The notes beneath the pieces were generated by a model. It saw only the letters and a program-made list of their open reading frames with translations, searched no databases and was not told the origin of the DNA. A program made the position numbers and the translations under genes. DNA of 64,000 nt, taken from Blastomussa wellsi. Its lineage: Eukaryota; Cnidaria; Anthozoa; Scleractinia; Plerogyridae. Shown piece by piece: positions 10,768-21,308 of this stretch. Numbering within the stretch: position 1 is the first letter of the stretch; every line of letters starts with the position of its first letter. Where the stretch lies: assembly GCA_947652115.1 (NCBI GenBank), contig OX393572.1:582501-646500 (forward strand), given 5' to 3'.

Positions 10768-10884
10768 ATGAACCACAATTTCCTGGGAAATCACGTGGAA
10801 TGGACAAACGCCCCAAATTTGATTTTACGTCACGCCGAGGAACTACTCGTGCTCTGATTGGTCAGCAAGTTATGCATTGCATGG

Positions 10885-10935
10885 CACACGCTTGTTGCAT
10901 AATTGCATTCTGATAAATCAGTGGAAAATATTCCA
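10885..10935 (-). pseudogene. 51-bp relic of a DUF1647 gene in the spacer (copy 1 of 3)
   Basis: On the minus strand this reads the segment ending QNAIMQQACAM of the array genes, almost base for base (compare 9185-9235). Neither side continues into the gene. Equivalent relics are at 13896-13946 and 21309-21359. The third is the most informative, because the N-terminal end of the same lost copy survives nearby. Confidence 0.75.
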
Positions 10936-10980
10936 CGCTAAATAACTATCCAGCAACCACCCCAGAGGTCCTGAGAACTG

Positions 10981-11041
10981 GGCGCGCTGGCCTAATGGGT
11001 TAGTTGCGCTGGACTCCGGATAGAACGCTCCGAGCTCGAGG
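10981..11041 (+). repeat. tRNA-like SINE head fragment (copy 1 of 3)
   Basis: It carries a TGGCCTAATGGGTTAG A-box-like stretch, then GCGCTGGACTCCGGAT and a weak B-box-like GAGCTCGAGG. This looks like the tRNA-derived head of a SINE rather than a working tRNA: the anticodon and 3' stems do not close. Copies are at 13992-14052 and 21404-21455. Confidence 0.55.
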
Positions 11042-11853
11042 AATTTTTTGATAGGGGATGGGAGGGGGAAAGGCGCAAAGATGAGTAATAATAGGCGATC
11101 TTGTCGATGCATGCAAGAATTTCAGTGTTAAACAAGTAGTAAAAAAATCGTTTTAGGGATCGGGGTCCTGAACCCCCGACCTTCCCCTTTGATCCGCCAC
11201 TGTTTTTATCCCAGGTGTTACCCCGGACCATCCCGGAATGACCCCGAGACATAGGTGGGGTATTTGACAGTAGTTATAGTCCCGTAGTGGGGACTTTTGA
11301 CCGTTTTAGTGGACTTTCTAACAAAATTAATTTTATTGAGTTTTGGTGACTCTTTTGACAAGAAGAAAAACAAGAAGACAACGTACAACTTACAGTTGCC
11401 TTATATTACATTACTGACGCTAAATAACATTTTATTACACAAACATATATGTACCATTGGTTAAAAACTACTTATGGTACAAGTTAACTTGACCTACTTA
11501 CGGTACGCGTTAGACGTTATACCATCCCCAAATAAAAAATTCCCATACACTATATTACACAAAGTAGATAATAGGTCATCCTAATTTCCGATATGCTGAT
11601 TTGCTCGGCTTCAAGACGAGTCTTGGTCCACCCTCTCATATAGACACACATGAAAGGTGTTGCACCAAGATGCGTTTTGTAACAGAAGTTGAAGGCAAGT
11701 TGAAAATGTCTTTTTGTCAGCACTTAATTTCGCGATTTTGCGATTCCGAGGACAGCGGCACCGTTATTTTTTAGCCTGCGATCAGGTGTTCTCTCTCACA
11801 CAGAACATGGGCATGAATCTTTTATTTTCCTTTTTTGAGTAGCAGTCGGTCTA

Positions 11854-13011
11854 TTATTGAAATCCCAAGATTCTTTTATTGTTACCGGCTCGGCTTTTCC
11901 TGTCTGCTGCGATCTTAGTTTTCTTCTCAGTCAGGCTGGGCATTCTTTCAGGCTTGCCAAACAGGATCTCTGGCTTGATAACGTATCTTTTACTCTGAGA
12001 CTTGTAAGCATTCGCTAGAAGAACGTTAAACATGGCTTGATCAAATCGATGACAACCCAAATTATGCTGAGCAATTGCTGAAAGCGTCGGACAATGAATC
12101 TGGCTACCAAAGGGCGCAATGCAGCTTCTTTCTAGCGAACAAAATACAGCCCATTTCATGATGTCTCTTTGAACTTCCCGTGTATTTATAATCATCATTG
12201 CACACGCTTGTTGCATAATTGCATTCTGGTGAAGTGGAAAATACTCCAGCATATCTGAGTGCGTGGCTGCTAAAATTGAATTATATCCAGGTTGAACAAT
12301 GAACAAGAACCCACTTTTTTCGCTCACCATTTGTTCAATTGCCGGTATAAAATTTCCATGGAGTTCTATTGAAGCATCTAACCACATAACAGCTCCGAAT
12401 TCCATGAGCATTTCTTGAATAATGAGAACTTTCCAAGCGTACGTGTATAATTCAGATACATGCTGAGGGAATCGGGCAAAGTCAAACTTTCTGTAGTCAA
12501 TGAAATTGTTACTCTTCAATATTTCAATTTGTTGATTCTCTAATCCAAGGTCAAAATACACCAGTTTTACGTCGGGGAAGAAACGAGGAATCACTCTCAA
12601 GTGAATTAAAGATTCTTCAAAATGGTTGCTGGAGGCTGCTGTGATGGGTACAACACGTGGAACTGAATCATACGATTTCATGTCCACGGGTTTACTCCGG
12701 AATGTTTGCGTGTTTAGAATCTTCACTGCTGTATAAAAGGTTGTTTTGTCGAAGTTGAATTCTTTTCCAACGATGACTGATGAATTCCGCGAGTACTGTT
12801 GGTAACGAAATATATGTGCATCGGAATGTCGTAGCGACAACGAAAAGTTTTCATCCTTGAAATACAAAATGTATAAAGCGATGACAAAAAGAAACGTGAC
12901 GAATAGACAGAATCGACATTTATGCTTGAAACTCATCGAGCCACATGAAATGAGTCGTACTGTTTTTGAAACTCGTTTTTCAATCCCGGACACTCCGAAA
13001 AGACACATCAC
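11854..13011 (-). CDS. DUF1647-type membrane protein, array copy B
   Basis: An intronless frame of 385 residues with the same layout as copy A: N-terminal anchor (CLFVTFLFVIALYILYF), FDLGL, MWLDAS and GCHRFDQ. It lacks one Ile codon (YFPLHQNA instead of YFPLIHQNA), an in-frame 3-base loss. Its last 40 residues (PEILFGKPERMP onward) are shared with copy C and differ from A and D. The minus strand has an AATAAA at about 11820-11825, some 30 bp past the stop, a likely poly-A signal. B and C are nearly identical and 3.0 kb apart, so this is a recent tandem copy. Start assigned as the first Met; the Met at MSFKHKC is an alternative. Confidence 0.85.
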   Translation of the reverse strand: MMCLFGVSGIEKRVSKTVRLISCGSMSFKHKCRFCLFVTFLFVIALYILYFKDENFSLSLRHSDAHIFRYQQYSRNSSVIVGKEFNFDKTTFYTAVKILNTQTFRSKPVDMKSYDSVPRVVPITAASSNHFEESLIHLRVIPRFFPDVKLVYFDLGLENQQIEILKSNNFIDYRKFDFARFPQHVSELYTYAWKVLIIQEMLMEFGAVMWLDASIELHGNFIPAIEQMVSEKSGFLFIVQPGYNSILAATHSDMLEYFPLHQNAIMQQACAMMIINTREVQRDIMKWAVFCSLERSCIAPFGSQIHCPTLSAIAQHNLGCHRFDQAMFNVLLANAYKSQSKRYVIKPEILFGKPERMPSLTEKKTKIAADRKSRAGNNKRILGFQ

Positions 13012-13589
13012 TGCAGCGAGGTCGTGAAACTCAGGAATAAGACAAATTTAACAGAAATTATTTATTCACCTCTGAACCTTTGCTTGTGTTTAAAGCCTTT
13101 CTTAACAATATACCAATTCCGATATATTAATATTCTAACATGTCACCTAGGCTTGGGGGAATAAAACAAAAGATTTTTCATCGAGGCTTAGGGATGAATA
13201 GATAATTCCTTTTGTTTTATTCCCCTAAGCCTCGGCGCCATGTTAGAATTTTAATATATCGGAATTGGTCTATTCTGGGTTTATAATTTGGTTTTATCAA
13301 CTGGGTTGATAATGTCAATTGGCCACCGTAAAGAGATTCAATTGCTGACGTTTCGAGCGTTAGCCCTTCGTCGGAGCGAATCAAGGAATTGTGGGTCGTG
13401 TGTTTTTTATATACAGAAAGAAGGAGCTTCGCTATTGGCTGGTGCCTGCTAACGTGAAAACAACGGAATTCGTCGCTCCAACAAAGGGCTAACGCTCGAA
13501 ACGTCAGCAATTGAATCTCTTTACGGTGGCCAATTGACATTATCAACCCACTTGATAAAACCAAATTATATTGTTATTCTTCCCATCGA

Positions 13590-13624
<35 letters not shown>

Positions 13625-14857
13625 CTATTCTTGGTTTACCTCGGTGTAAAAACCTGTGACTTATTTCTTTGTTTTCGAACTGTTGTTTTTCTGTCCTGTA
13701 TTGTTTCGAGATTCTTTGTTGTCTTGTTCTTTCTTTGTTTTACGTCACTCGCTAGTTTCACAGGTTTTCACACCGAGGATGAACCACAATTTCCTGGGAA
13801 ATCACGTGGAATGGACAAACGCCCCAAATTTGATTTTACGTCACGCCGAGGTACTACTCGTGCTCTGATTGGTCAGCAACTTATGCATTGCATGGCACAC
13901 GCTTGTTGCATAATTGCATTCTGATAAATCAGTGGAAAATATTCCACGCTAAATAACTATCCAGCAACCACCCCAGAGGTCCTGAGAACTGGGCGCGCTG
14001 GCCTAATGGGTTAGTTGCGCTGGACTCCGGATAGAACGCTCCGAGCTCGAGGAATTTTTTGATAGGGGATGGGAGGGGGAAAGGCGCAAAGATGAGTAAT
14101 AATAGGCGATCTTGTCGATGCATGCAAGAATTTCAGTGTTAAGTAGTAAAAAAATCGTTTTAGGGATCGGGGTCCTGAACCCCCGACCTTCCCCTTTGAT
14201 CCGCCACTGTTTTTATCCCAGGTGTTACCCCGGACCATCCCGGAATGACCCCGAGACATAGGTGGGGTATTTGACAGTAGTTATAGTCCCGTAGTGGGGA
14301 CTTTTGACCGTTTTAGTGGACTTTCTAACAAAATTAATTTTATTGAGTTTTGGTGACTCTTTTGACAAGAAGAAAAACAAGACAACGTACAACCTACAGT
14401 TGCCTTATATTACATTACTGACGCTAAATAACATTTCATTACACAAACATATATGTACCATTGGTTAAAAACTACTTATGGTACAAGTTAACTTGACCTA
14501 CTTACGGTACGCGTTAGACGTTATACCATCCCCAAATAAAAAATTCCCATACACTATATTACACAAAGTAGATAATAGGTCATCCTAATTTCCGATATGC
14601 TGATTTGCTCGGCTTCAAGACGAGTCTTGGTCCACCCTCTCATATAGACACACATGAAAGGTGTTGCACCAAGATGCGTTTTGTAACAGAAGTTGAAGGC
14701 AAGTTGAAAATGTCTTTTTGTCAGCACTTAATTTCGCGATTTTGCGATTCCGAGGACAGCGGCACCGTTATTTTTTAGCCTGCGATCAGGTGTTCTCTCT
14801 CACACAGAACATGGGCATGAATCTTTTATTTTATTTTTTTGAGTAGCAGTCGGTCTA
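13012..14857. repeat. Spacer B/C, near-identical repeat of spacer A/B
   Basis: It has the same order as 9998-11853 shifted by 3011 bp: palindrome 13111-13269, fold-back 13283-13569, hairpin 13639-13778, gene relic 13896-13946, SINE piece 13992-14052, then the 3' flank of copy C. Differences are a few substitutions and small indels; for example, a 5-base run near 11127 is missing here. Confidence 0.8.
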
Positions 14858-16006
14858 TTATTGAAATCCCAAGATTCTTTTATTGTTACCGGCTCGGCTT
14901 TTCCTGTCTGCTGCGATCTTAGTTTTCTTCTCAGTCAGGCTGGGCATTCTTTCAGGCTTGCCAAACAGGATCTCTGGCTTGATAACGTATCTTTTACTCT
15001 GAGACTTGTAAGCATTCGCTAGAAGAACGTTAAACATGGCTTGATCAAATCGATGACAACCCAAATTATGCTGAGCAATTGCTGAAAGCGTCGGACAATG
15101 AATCTGGCTACCAAAGGGCGCAATGCAGCTTCTTTCTAGCGAACAAAATACAGCCCATTTCATGATGTCTCTTTGAACTTCCCGTGTATTTATAATCATC
15201 ATTGCACACGCTTGTTGCATAATTGCATTCTGGTGAATCAGTGGAAAATACTCCAGCATATCTGAGTGCGTGGCTGCTAAAATTGAATTATATCCAGGTT
15301 GAACAATGAACAAGAACCCACTTTTTTCGCTCACCATTTGTTCAATTGCCGGTATAAAATTTCCATGGAGTTCTATTGAAGCATCTAACCACATAACAGC
15401 TCCGAATTCCATGAGCATTTCTTGAATAATGAGAACTTTCCAAGCGTACGTGTATAATTCAGATACATGCTGAGGGAATCGGGCAAAGTCAAACTTTCTG
15501 TAGTCAATGAAATTGTTACTCTTCAATATTTCAATTTGTTGATTCTCTAATCCAAGGTCAAAATACACCAGTTTTACGTCGGGGAAGAAACGAGGAATCA
15601 CTCTCAAGTGAATTAAAGATTCTTCAAAATGGTTGCTGGAGGCTGCTGTGATGGGTACAACACGTGGAACTGAATCATACGATTTCATGTCCACGGGTTT
15701 ACTCCGGAATGTTTGCGTGTTTAGAATCTTCACTGCTGTATAAAAGGTTGTTTTGTCGAAGTTGAATTCTTTTCCAACGATGACTGATGAATTCCGCGAG
15801 TACTGTTGGTAACGAAATATATGTGCATCGGAATGTCGTAGCGACAACGAAAAGTTTTCATCCTTGAAATACAAAATGTACAAAGCGATGACAAAAAGAA
15901 ACGCGACGAATAGACAGCATCGACATTTATGCTTGAAACTCATCGAGCCACATGAAATGAGTCGTACTGTTTTTGAAACTCGTTTTTCAATCCCGGACAG
16001 ACGCAT
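14858..16006 (-). CDS. DUF1647-type membrane protein, array copy C
   Basis: An intronless frame of 382 residues, near-identical to copy B outside its first residues. The start reads MRLSGIEKR because 9 bases (CTGTTCGGAGTG reduced to CTG) are lost in frame relative to A, B and D. The anchor is CLFVAFLFVIALYILYF, and MWLDAS and GCHRFDQ are intact. Its 5' flank (16007-16400) is of a different type from those of A, B and D: it lacks the palindrome and matches the flank of the relic copy at 21580-21700. A poly-A signal AATAAA lies at about 14821-14832 on the minus strand. Confidence 0.85.
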   Translation of the reverse strand: MRLSGIEKRVSKTVRLISCGSMSFKHKCRCCLFVAFLFVIALYILYFKDENFSLSLRHSDAHIFRYQQYSRNSSVIVGKEFNFDKTTFYTAVKILNTQTFRSKPVDMKSYDSVPRVVPITAASSNHFEESLIHLRVIPRFFPDVKLVYFDLGLENQQIEILKSNNFIDYRKFDFARFPQHVSELYTYAWKVLIIQEMLMEFGAVMWLDASIELHGNFIPAIEQMVSEKSGFLFIVQPGYNSILAATHSDMLEYFPLIHQNAIMQQACAMMIINTREVQRDIMKWAVFCSLERSCIAPFGSQIHCPTLSAIAQHNLGCHRFDQAMFNVLLANAYKSQSKRYVIKPEILFGKPERMPSLTEKKTKIAADRKSRAGNNKRILGFQ

Positions 16007-17269
16007 TACTGCAGCAAGCTCGTGAAGCTCAGGAATAAGACAAATTTAACATAAATTATGTATTCGCCTCTGAACCTTTGCTTGTATTTAAAGCTTTTCT
16101 TAACAATCCTCCTGGGAAATTACGATTTGCTTGTCTGAGTCTTTAAATGAAGTTTATTGTCTTTTTTCGGTTCATCATCAAATTAAAACGGGAGATGCGA
16201 TTCTCACAAACGATCTTAACACAAAAAATCACTAAAATGAATTTCCACACCCGCTGAAGCTGGAGCGAACAAACTTGAAGAACAGAAACACAGAAACTAG
16301 CGGACTGTAAAGGACGACGATAAACAGTTCCTGTTTTCACTGGGATGACATGATATTTTCATCTATCTTTTTATCCGCATATTTCTACGATGGTTCGATT
16401 AAAAGGTCCTAGTCAGCCACGCCTTTGTTATTGTTTACATTCGAGAGATCAGTATTATATTTTATGCTGAGTGTGTCAAAACGAAAGAGATCACTGAGAA
16501 AATTACTAAATATGTAATTAAACACTTCCAGTAACATAACTTACAGCAATGCAATAAGATTTCTCGTCACCATACAATTTCTATAATTTCGATGGCATCG
16601 AAAATGGAAAGGAATCTTTGATCTCATGTGCGGCTCTTATTCGGGGTTGCGCTATACGGTAAACCTCGATCAGTCTTTTTTGGAACGAAAGGTGCTTTGG
16701 AGTTTTGTCATTCAAGTTTTGTCGAAAACGCAATTTCGAAAGATTGCGGCTTATTCAAACAGTTTGCAACTGAACTACAATAATAAAAATAAGTTCTTGT
16801 TTTAATATTTCCTCTGTTCAAAACACGTACATACAATCGCCATTTTAAAATTACCTTGGCGATGATTTTAAATTCTTTACAATTTAATGGTATTATATAA
16901 TTTGCTTCTAATTTACGAAGAGTAAATTTCTGAACTAGAAAAAAGTCAATGTTGTTAATTTTTAACAGATAAAAGCCAAACCCATGTCAATGGGTATATT
17001 TTTTTTCACGCCAATGTAATTTTATACCAAAATATATTTTACCTGGCAAAAACTGGACTAGCCTCCCACACATAAGTCCTTTGGGTTTCGTCACGCATTC
17101 CTTCCCTACGGACGCCTGCTGAATCGAACGTCCACTTCCGTTCACGGCTCCGAACCAATCAGAGATAACTTTCAAGTTTCGGGAAAACGATTCGCAGCAT
17201 GTGATGGGATAGCTGCCATGCAAATGAGTCAATACTGATTGTTTCCTTTAATTGGATTAAACGGCGGTT
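16007..17269. repeat. Upstream block of copy C, duplicated at 21590-22680
   Basis: No gene is seen. The block contains a dispersed repeat (16401-16615, related to the MITE at 36414-36642) and the left arm of a fold-back (about 17060-17150, CTAGCCTCCCACACATAAGT onward). Its second copy is at 21590-22680. There the fold-back's right arm is present; here it is cut off at 17269, where the tensin fragment begins. Confidence 0.7.
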
Positions 17270-17370
17270 AAAAGAGCTGTTAGGAAGTAGGATGCGGCAT
17301 ATTTCCTTCACATAATTCTTGCAAGTAAATACTCTGCGTCGAGCCAAAACGTACCAAAAATGGGTTCGTC
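17270..17370 (-). pseudogene. Captured fragment of the tensin SH2 exon and its intron
   Basis: About 100 bp match 26716-26826 closely. The match covers the last 16 bases of the tensin SH2 exon (reading DEPIFG on the minus strand), its GTACGTTTTG donor, and about 85 bp of the following intron. The copy has a ~14-bp deletion and a few substitutions. It is flanked on one side by the truncated fold-back and on the other by the 3' flank of copy D, exactly at the duplication junction. It cannot be functional. Confidence 0.85.
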
Positions 17371-17579
17371 ATCAATACTCAACGGATGGTTTTAAACACA
17401 CCGTTTCTTTTTCGTTTAGCTTGCCGTTTACGCGCGCACTGCAATTTTTCACGATACAGTTTGGGTACCCAATCCAAGGATCACATCAGGAACAATGCCA
17501 AAGTAAAAGGGGTAAAAATGATACCCTATTTCAGGACCGCAGGGAACCCGCAAAAACCATTCCCTATCCCGTGGCACTA
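17371..17579. repeat. 3' flank of copy D, first part
   Basis: It matches 8524-8728, the 3' flank of copy A, including TCAATACTCAACGGATGG at its start. The match is interrupted at 17580 by the LINE insertion and resumes at 19168. Confidence 0.8.
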
Positions 17580-19167
17580 CAACAACAACAATTTATTGAG
17601 GTATTTCCATAACAATACATGGCATTACCTAATATTTCAAATTAAAATTAAACCAAATAAAACAAAATAACATCTGAATCATTTTACAAAGGAAGACTCA
17701 TGTCTGAGAGACATGGCTTGGAAGATAAAAGTAGCAGTTGATCGGCAAACGAAAGGATCAATGCTGTTACAAAGGAACAAAACTTTTTATACATTATCTA
17801 GTTGATGAAAATTCTTATACTTTTCGTTTATATCATTAAAGAATTTTAAACGAAAGCTATCATATAATTTGCATGAGAATAGAAAATGTGTTTCATTCTC
17901 GATTTCATTCGAATGGCAGAAAGAACAGATCCTCGAATTTAAGGGAGTCTTTGGTATTGTGTGTCTACCTGTTTCAATGCGTAATCTATGGTTTCCTAAT
18001 CGAAATTTATTTACTGCAATTTTGTGGAGAGGATTGGTTATCAAGTCTAGGAAATCAGCTTTTTTGGTATCCTTTTTAAAAGAGGAGTAGAAGTTGAGTT
18101 TTTTGTTCATATTAATTAATTTTAACTGATGTTCTGTCAGTGCTTTTCTAACTTTTTCTTTAATGTGGGAAGTAAAGAGTTTTCCCACATTGTCATTTAG
18201 TGGAATAGAACTTGAATTATACTTGCTGCAAATATGATCAATTTTTTGCACAAGACTTTTCTGATTTTTTTCAGCCATCTCGTTAGACAGTTTTAGACAT
18301 TGTTTTGCGATATTATTTTCTGGCAAACTTTGAAGGTGAGACCAGAAATTTACTATGGATGTTTCAACCGCTAGTTTTATAGGAAGTCTACCAAGTTCAT
18401 TCCTGGCTGCAACATTTGGGCACTGTTTATTTACTCCAAGAAATCGTGTGCAAAAATATATGTGAGTTTTTTCAATGTCGTCTTTTTCCCACATGTTGAA
18501 GTCATCTTTATCATAGATTCCCCAAACCTCTGAACCGTACAGTAGTATGGGGAGAAAAAGAGAATCAAAAAGTTTATTTGTGCCACCCAGAGACAGTTTC
18601 GAGAAATCCAAGTAACGACGAGTAGCAAATATGGATCTTCTTGTTTTATCTTTTAAGTTTGCTTTACAGTCGCGGTAATTGCCGTTTGCTGAGAAATTAA
18701 TTCCAAGGTAGGTATAATTATTGACAATTTCAATTTTGTCATCATTTATTTGGAAATAATGCTTATCAAGGAATGATTTCCTACATTTCTTTTGAAAAAA
18801 TAACAACTTTTGTTTTCTTTGGATTGATGGCGAGAAGCCAATCGTTGCAGTATTTTGCAAGAATAGAGAGTGCCTTCTGTAAGCCATTGGCTGAATGAAA
18901 GATTAATACTAAATCGTCCGCATAAAGCAAACAGTTCAAATTGGAACCATTTGGTAACGTGATTGGATCTGTATCTTCATGGTCCAGTAACAGAGGGATT
19001 TCATTTAGGTATAGATTGAATAACATGGGCGAAAGAATACAACCTTGTCTTACCCCTTTCTGGTAGTCAAAAGATTCTGTTCTTCCATTATCTAGCTTAA
19101 TAGAACATTTAGTCTTGGAATAAAGGTTTTTAATCAAATCATAAAATTTACCACCTATCTTATAATG
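17580..19167 (-). mobile_element. 5'-truncated LINE (non-LTR retrotransposon) inserted in the array
   Basis: The minus strand encodes the middle and C-terminal part of a reverse transcriptase. The frame open from 19167 carries YQKGVRQGCILSPMLFNLYL and the catalytic LLYADDLVLIF box (about 18910-18945). It ends at 18781 and the protein resumes in another frame (TYLGINFSANG), so there is a frameshift near 18795. It runs to a C-terminal zinc-binding motif CSFCHSNEIENETHFLFSC (near 17895) and a stop at 17787. The 3' end is a TTG-rich tail at about 17580-17600. Everything upstream of the RT palm is missing. The family is CR1/L2/Jockey-like and not resolved further. The insertion interrupts sequence that is continuous at 8728-8737. 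Confidence 0.85.
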
Positions 19168-19270
19168 TAGCCCATATATGGGTGTATCCCCACCCCGGGA
19201 AACAGAGCATTTACCTCACAGCATATCTTTGTGAGTGTGCTAACATAATGTTTTCAGCAGCAGTCTCTTG
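19168..19270. repeat. 3' flank of copy D, second part
   Basis: TAGCCCATATATGGGTGTAT resumes the match to the copy A flank (8735-8836) and runs up to the stop codon of copy D. Confidence 0.75.
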
Positions 19271-20437
19271 TCATTGAAATTCCTGGATTGTTTTATTATA
19301 AGCAGCCAGGCTTTTTCGGTCGGCTTCCATCTTAGTTTCCCAGTCATGACTAAGGTCATGTAATCGTTTAGCCACGGCAAACTGGATGTCTGGCTTGATG
19401 GCATATCTTTTACTCTGAGACTTGTAAGCATTCGCTACAAGCACGTTAAACATGGCTTGATCAAATCGATGGCAACCCAAATTATACTGAGCAATTGCGG
19501 AAAGCGTCGGACAATGAAGTTGGCTTCCTAACGGGGCAATACAGCTTTTCTCCAACGAACAAAATACAGCCCATTTCATGATGTCTCTTTGGACTTCCCG
19601 TGTATTTATAATCATCATTGCACACGCTTGTTGCATAATTGCATTCTGGTGAATCAGTGGAAAATATTCCAGCATATCCGAGTGTGTGGCTGCTAAAATT
19701 GAATTCGCTCCAGGTTGAACAATGAACAAGAAACCACTTTTTTCCCTCGCCATTTGTTCAATTGCCGGTACAAAGTTTCCATGGAGATCTAGTTCTATTG
19801 AAGCATCTAACCACATAACAGCTCCGAATTCCATGAGCATTTCTTGAATAATGAGAACTTTCCAAGCGTACGTGTATAATTCAGATACATGCTGAGGGAA
19901 TCGGGCAAAGTCAAACTTTCTGTAGTCAATGAAATTATTACTCTTCAATATTTCAATTTGTTGATTCTCTAATCCAAGGTCAAAATACACCAGTTTTACG
20001 TCGGGGAAGAAACGAGGAATCACTCTCAAGTGAATTAAAGATTCTTCAAAATGGTTGCTGGAGGCTGCTGTGATGGGTACAACACGTGGAACTGAATCAT
20101 ACGATTTCACGTCCACGGGTTTACTCCGGAATGTTTGCGTGTTTAGAATCTTCACTGCTGTATAAAAGGTTGTTTTGTCGAAGTTGAATTCTTTTCCAAC
20201 GATGACTGATGAATTCCGCGAGTACTGTTGGTAACGAAATATATGTGCATCGGAATGTCGTAGCGACAACGAAAAGTTTTCATCCTTGAAATACAAAATG
20301 TACAAAGCGATGACAAAAAGAAACGCGACGAATAGACAGCATCGACATTTATGCTTGAAACTCATCGAGCCACATGAAATGAGTCGTACTGTTTTTGAAA
20401 CTCGTTTTTCAATCCCGGACACTCCGAACAGACTCAT
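19271..20437 (-). CDS. DUF1647-type membrane protein, array copy D
   Basis: An intronless frame of 388 residues. The anchor and conserved blocks are as in the other copies. It has a 6-base in-frame insertion giving IELDLHGNF instead of IELHGNF, next to the WLDAS motif, so the loop after the presumed active-site region is longer. The C-terminal 40 residues match copy A (DIQFAVAKRLHDLSHDWE). The N-terminal half is closer to copy C (KCRCCLFVAF), so the gene looks mosaic. The start is the first Met (MSLFGVSG); the alternative is MSFKHKC. Confidence 0.85.
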   Translation of the reverse strand: MSLFGVSGIEKRVSKTVRLISCGSMSFKHKCRCCLFVAFLFVIALYILYFKDENFSLSLRHSDAHIFRYQQYSRNSSVIVGKEFNFDKTTFYTAVKILNTQTFRSKPVDVKSYDSVPRVVPITAASSNHFEESLIHLRVIPRFFPDVKLVYFDLGLENQQIEILKSNNFIDYRKFDFARFPQHVSELYTYAWKVLIIQEMLMEFGAVMWLDASIELDLHGNFVPAIEQMAREKSGFLFIVQPGANSILAATHSDMLEYFPLIHQNAIMQQACAMMIINTREVQRDIMKWAVFCSLEKSCIAPLGSQLHCPTLSAIAQYNLGCHRFDQAMFNVLVANAYKSQSKRYAIKPDIQFAVAKRLHDLSHDWETKMEADRKSLAAYNKTIQEFQ

Positions 20438-21002
20438 TACTGCAGCGAGCTCGTGAAACTCAGGAATAAGACAAATTTAACAGAAATTATTTATTCACCT
20501 CTGCACCTTTGCTTGTGTTTAAAGCCTTTCTTAACAATATACCAATTCCGATATATTAATATTCTAACATGTCACCTAGGCTTGGGGGAATAAAACAAAA
20601 GATTTTTCATCGAGGCTTAGGGATGAATAGATAATTCCTTTTGTTTTATTCCCCTAAGCCTCGGCGCCATGTTAGAATTTTAATATATCGGAATTGGTCT
20701 ATTCTGGGTTTAAAATTTGGTTTTATCAACTGGGTTGATAATGTCAATTGGCCACCGTAAAGACATTCAATTGCTGACGTTTCGAGCGTTAGCCCTTCGT
20801 CGGAGCGAATCAAGGAATTGTGGGTCGTGTGTTTTTTTTATACAGAAAGGAGCAGCTTCGCTATTGGCTGGTGCCTGCTAACGTGAAAACAACGGAATTC
20901 GTCGCTCCAACAAAGGGCTAACGCTCGAAACGTCAGCAATTGAATCTCTTTACGGTGGCCAATTGACATAAAACCAAATTATATTGTTATACTTCCCATC
21001 GA

Positions 21003-21037
<35 letters not shown>

Positions 21038-21308
21038 CTATTCTTGGTTTACCTCGGTGTAAAAACCTGTGACTTATTTCTTTGTTTTCGAGCTGTTGTT
21101 TTTCTGTCCTGTATTGTTTCGAGATTCTTTGTTGTCTTGTTCTTTCTTTGTTTTACGTCACTCGCTAGTTTCACAGGTTTTCACACCGAGGATGAACCAC
21201 AATTTCCTGGGAAATCACGTGGAATAGACAAACGCCCCAAATTTGATTTTACGTCACGCCGAGGTACTACTCGCGCTCTGATTGGTCAGCAACCTATGCA
21301 TTGCATGG
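20438..21308. repeat. Spacer upstream of copy D with the third set of fold-back elements
   Basis: Palindrome 20541-20698, fold-back 20712-20982 (its right arm lacks about 15 bases, ATTATCAACCCAGTTG) and hairpin 21052-21191, in the same order as the two earlier spacers. No gene. Confidence 0.75.

Larger units (their letters stand above)
9998..11853. repeat. Spacer A/B: stacked fold-back elements, a gene relic and a SINE piece
   Basis: In order: the upstream region of copy A with an AATAAATA-rich stretch on the minus strand (about 10045-10060); a 159-bp palindrome (10100-10258); a long fold-back element (10272-10558); a hairpin with 22-bp arms (10628-10767); a 51-bp relic of a DUF1647 gene (10885-10935); a tRNA-like SINE piece (10981-11041); then about 0.8 kb of unique-looking sequence forming the 3' flank of copy B. 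The whole spacer is repeated 3011 bp further on. The reading frame of 117 codons at 10560-10913 is made of these repeats and is not a gene. Confidence 0.75.

Noticed and set aside
10560..10913. 117-codon plus-strand frame repeated at 13571-13924 and 20984-21337, with hydrophobic stretches
   Set aside because: It is made entirely of repeat sequence (fold-back end, pyrimidine-rich hairpin, gene relic). Its conservation only reflects recent duplication of the spacer.
10981..11041. Possible tRNA gene
   Set aside because: The A-box-like part is good, but the acceptor and T stems do not pair and the piece is duplicated with the spacer; treated as a SINE head.
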